Source: G963662905 sp965230045
GTDB lineage: Bacteria; Bacteroidota; Bacteroidia; Bacteroidales; WRLA01
DNA: 64,000 nucleotides
Assembly: GCA_965230045.1 (NCBI GenBank)
Contig: OZ245940.1
Coordinates: 3,596,001-3,660,000 of the forward strand
Direction of reading: 5' to 3'
The notes under the pieces are model-generated. The model made no database searches and was not told where the DNA came from. It saw nothing but the letters and a program-made list of their open reading frames with translations. This document shows, piece by piece, positions 63,613 to 64,000 of this stretch; the first letter of the stretch is position 1; every line of letters starts with the position of its first letter. Both the position numbers and the translations under genes were made by a program.

Positions 63613-64000
63613 TTATTCATTATTTAATAACTGATAAGAACTAATTTGAACCGGTGCATCAAGGCTATGCAAAATCCGTTCGAGCAGAATACCCTGGCGT
63701 GTATCATAATCATAGCCAAAGGTAGCACGGACCCCATAGCTGATAAAATGCACGGCACGGTCAAGTGCCAGCGGCAAGCTGTCGCCCTGAAGCAATGCTC
63801 CTACTAGCACAGATGCAAACGCATCGCCTGTACCCGGATAATTCGCCGGGAAATAATCGCAACTTACTTTCCAGATGCGGTTATCTTTTTTGTTAAACGC
63901 CAAAACAGAGGTTTTGTTTTTTTGACCTTCTACGGGCACACTGGTAACAATCACTTTCTGCGGGCCAAATGCTGCCAGCCGCTGCATCCAATCCTTGATT
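63613..64000 (-). CDS. pdxY: Pyridoxal/pyridoxamine kinase (PfkB-type), 3' part only
   Basis: The reading frame is open to the right edge, so only the C-terminal part (about 129 aa) is inside. VIVTSVPVEGQKNKTSVLAFN and FPANYPGTGDAFASVLVGALLQGDSLPLALDRAV show the catalytic GTGD with Asp as general base. The neighbouring segments fit PdxY/PdxK, which phosphorylate pyridoxal for the B6 salvage pathway. Confidence 0.78.
   Translation of the reverse strand, partial: IKDWMQRLAAFGPQKVIVTSVPVEGQKNKTSVLAFNKKDNRIWKVSCDYFPANYPGTGDAFASVLVGALLQGDSLPLALDRAVHFISYGVRATFGYDYDTRQGILLERILHSLDAPVQISSYQLLNNE

Noticed and set aside
1..64000. CRISPR array or cas genes
   Set aside because: No regular short repeats with unique spacers and no Cas protein motifs were seen on either strand.

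Overview
The window is a chromosomal segment of a member of the Bacteroidota. The evidence is type IX secretion (T9SS) C-terminal sorting domains with the YPNP motif on two secreted proteins, lipoproteins with an acidic stretch after the lipobox cysteine, promoters of the TTG-N19/20-TAnnTTTG type, a DUF6266 protein, a TorF-like porin and a zeaxanthin-type carotenoid operon. I cannot name the genus. TGA is used as a normal stop codon, so the genetic code is standard.

Positions 1-20870 look like an AT-rich accessory island lying against the 3' end of tRNA-Pro(GGG). Its main content is a seven-gene plus-strand defence operon (37-15349): a BrxC/DUF6079-type ATPase, a PglX-like DNA methyltransferase, two DUF262 (GmrSD-like) proteins, an SNF2/DEAH helicase of the BrxH type, a short PglZ and a small last protein. 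The layout matches type III BREX (brxC-pglX-brxH-pglZ-last small gene) with a GmrSD-like pair inserted between methyltransferase and helicase. Three junctions share the same 11-nt overlap. After the operon come a leucine-rich-repeat gene between near-identical 17-nt repeats, about 800 bp of strand-biased GC-rich DNA with no plausible gene, an EEP nuclease gene followed by an attC-like folded site, a DUF6266 gene, an orphan gene and a 37-aa basic peptide gene.

Positions 20871-37480 are mostly minus strand: tRNA-Pro; crtI-crtB-idi-crtZ-crtY for zeaxanthin; an MntA/HepT pair; a CNNM/CorC-type membrane protein; a DUF418 protein; a T9SS-exported esterase; a HigB/HigA-like pair; a siderophore/cobalamin-type ABC importer next to a stand-alone Cpn10; a lipoprotein; and an exported protein with four internal repeats.

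Positions 37713-43489 form a glycerol uptake unit on the plus strand: PadR regulator, two tandem glycerol kinases, an unrecognised ORF, glycerol facilitator and porin. The second kinase has a premature TGA. The first has an altered C-terminal kinase signature.

Positions 43490-64000 are mixed: beta-carbonic anhydrase, a T9SS protein, a GT39-like membrane protein and a remnant of a second one, lipoproteins, a metallophosphoesterase, a GH89 alpha-N-acetylglucosaminidase, an unassigned radical SAM protein, an Old Yellow Enzyme, the tyrosine/homogentisate degradation genes (hmgA, hppD, fahA) with a flavin reductase, a DUF6790 protein, a beta-barrel protein and the 3' end of a pyridoxal kinase. Small inverted-repeat elements resembling MITEs are scattered through 25.9-63.1 kb, with two large copies in opposite orientation around 51.3-63.1 kb.
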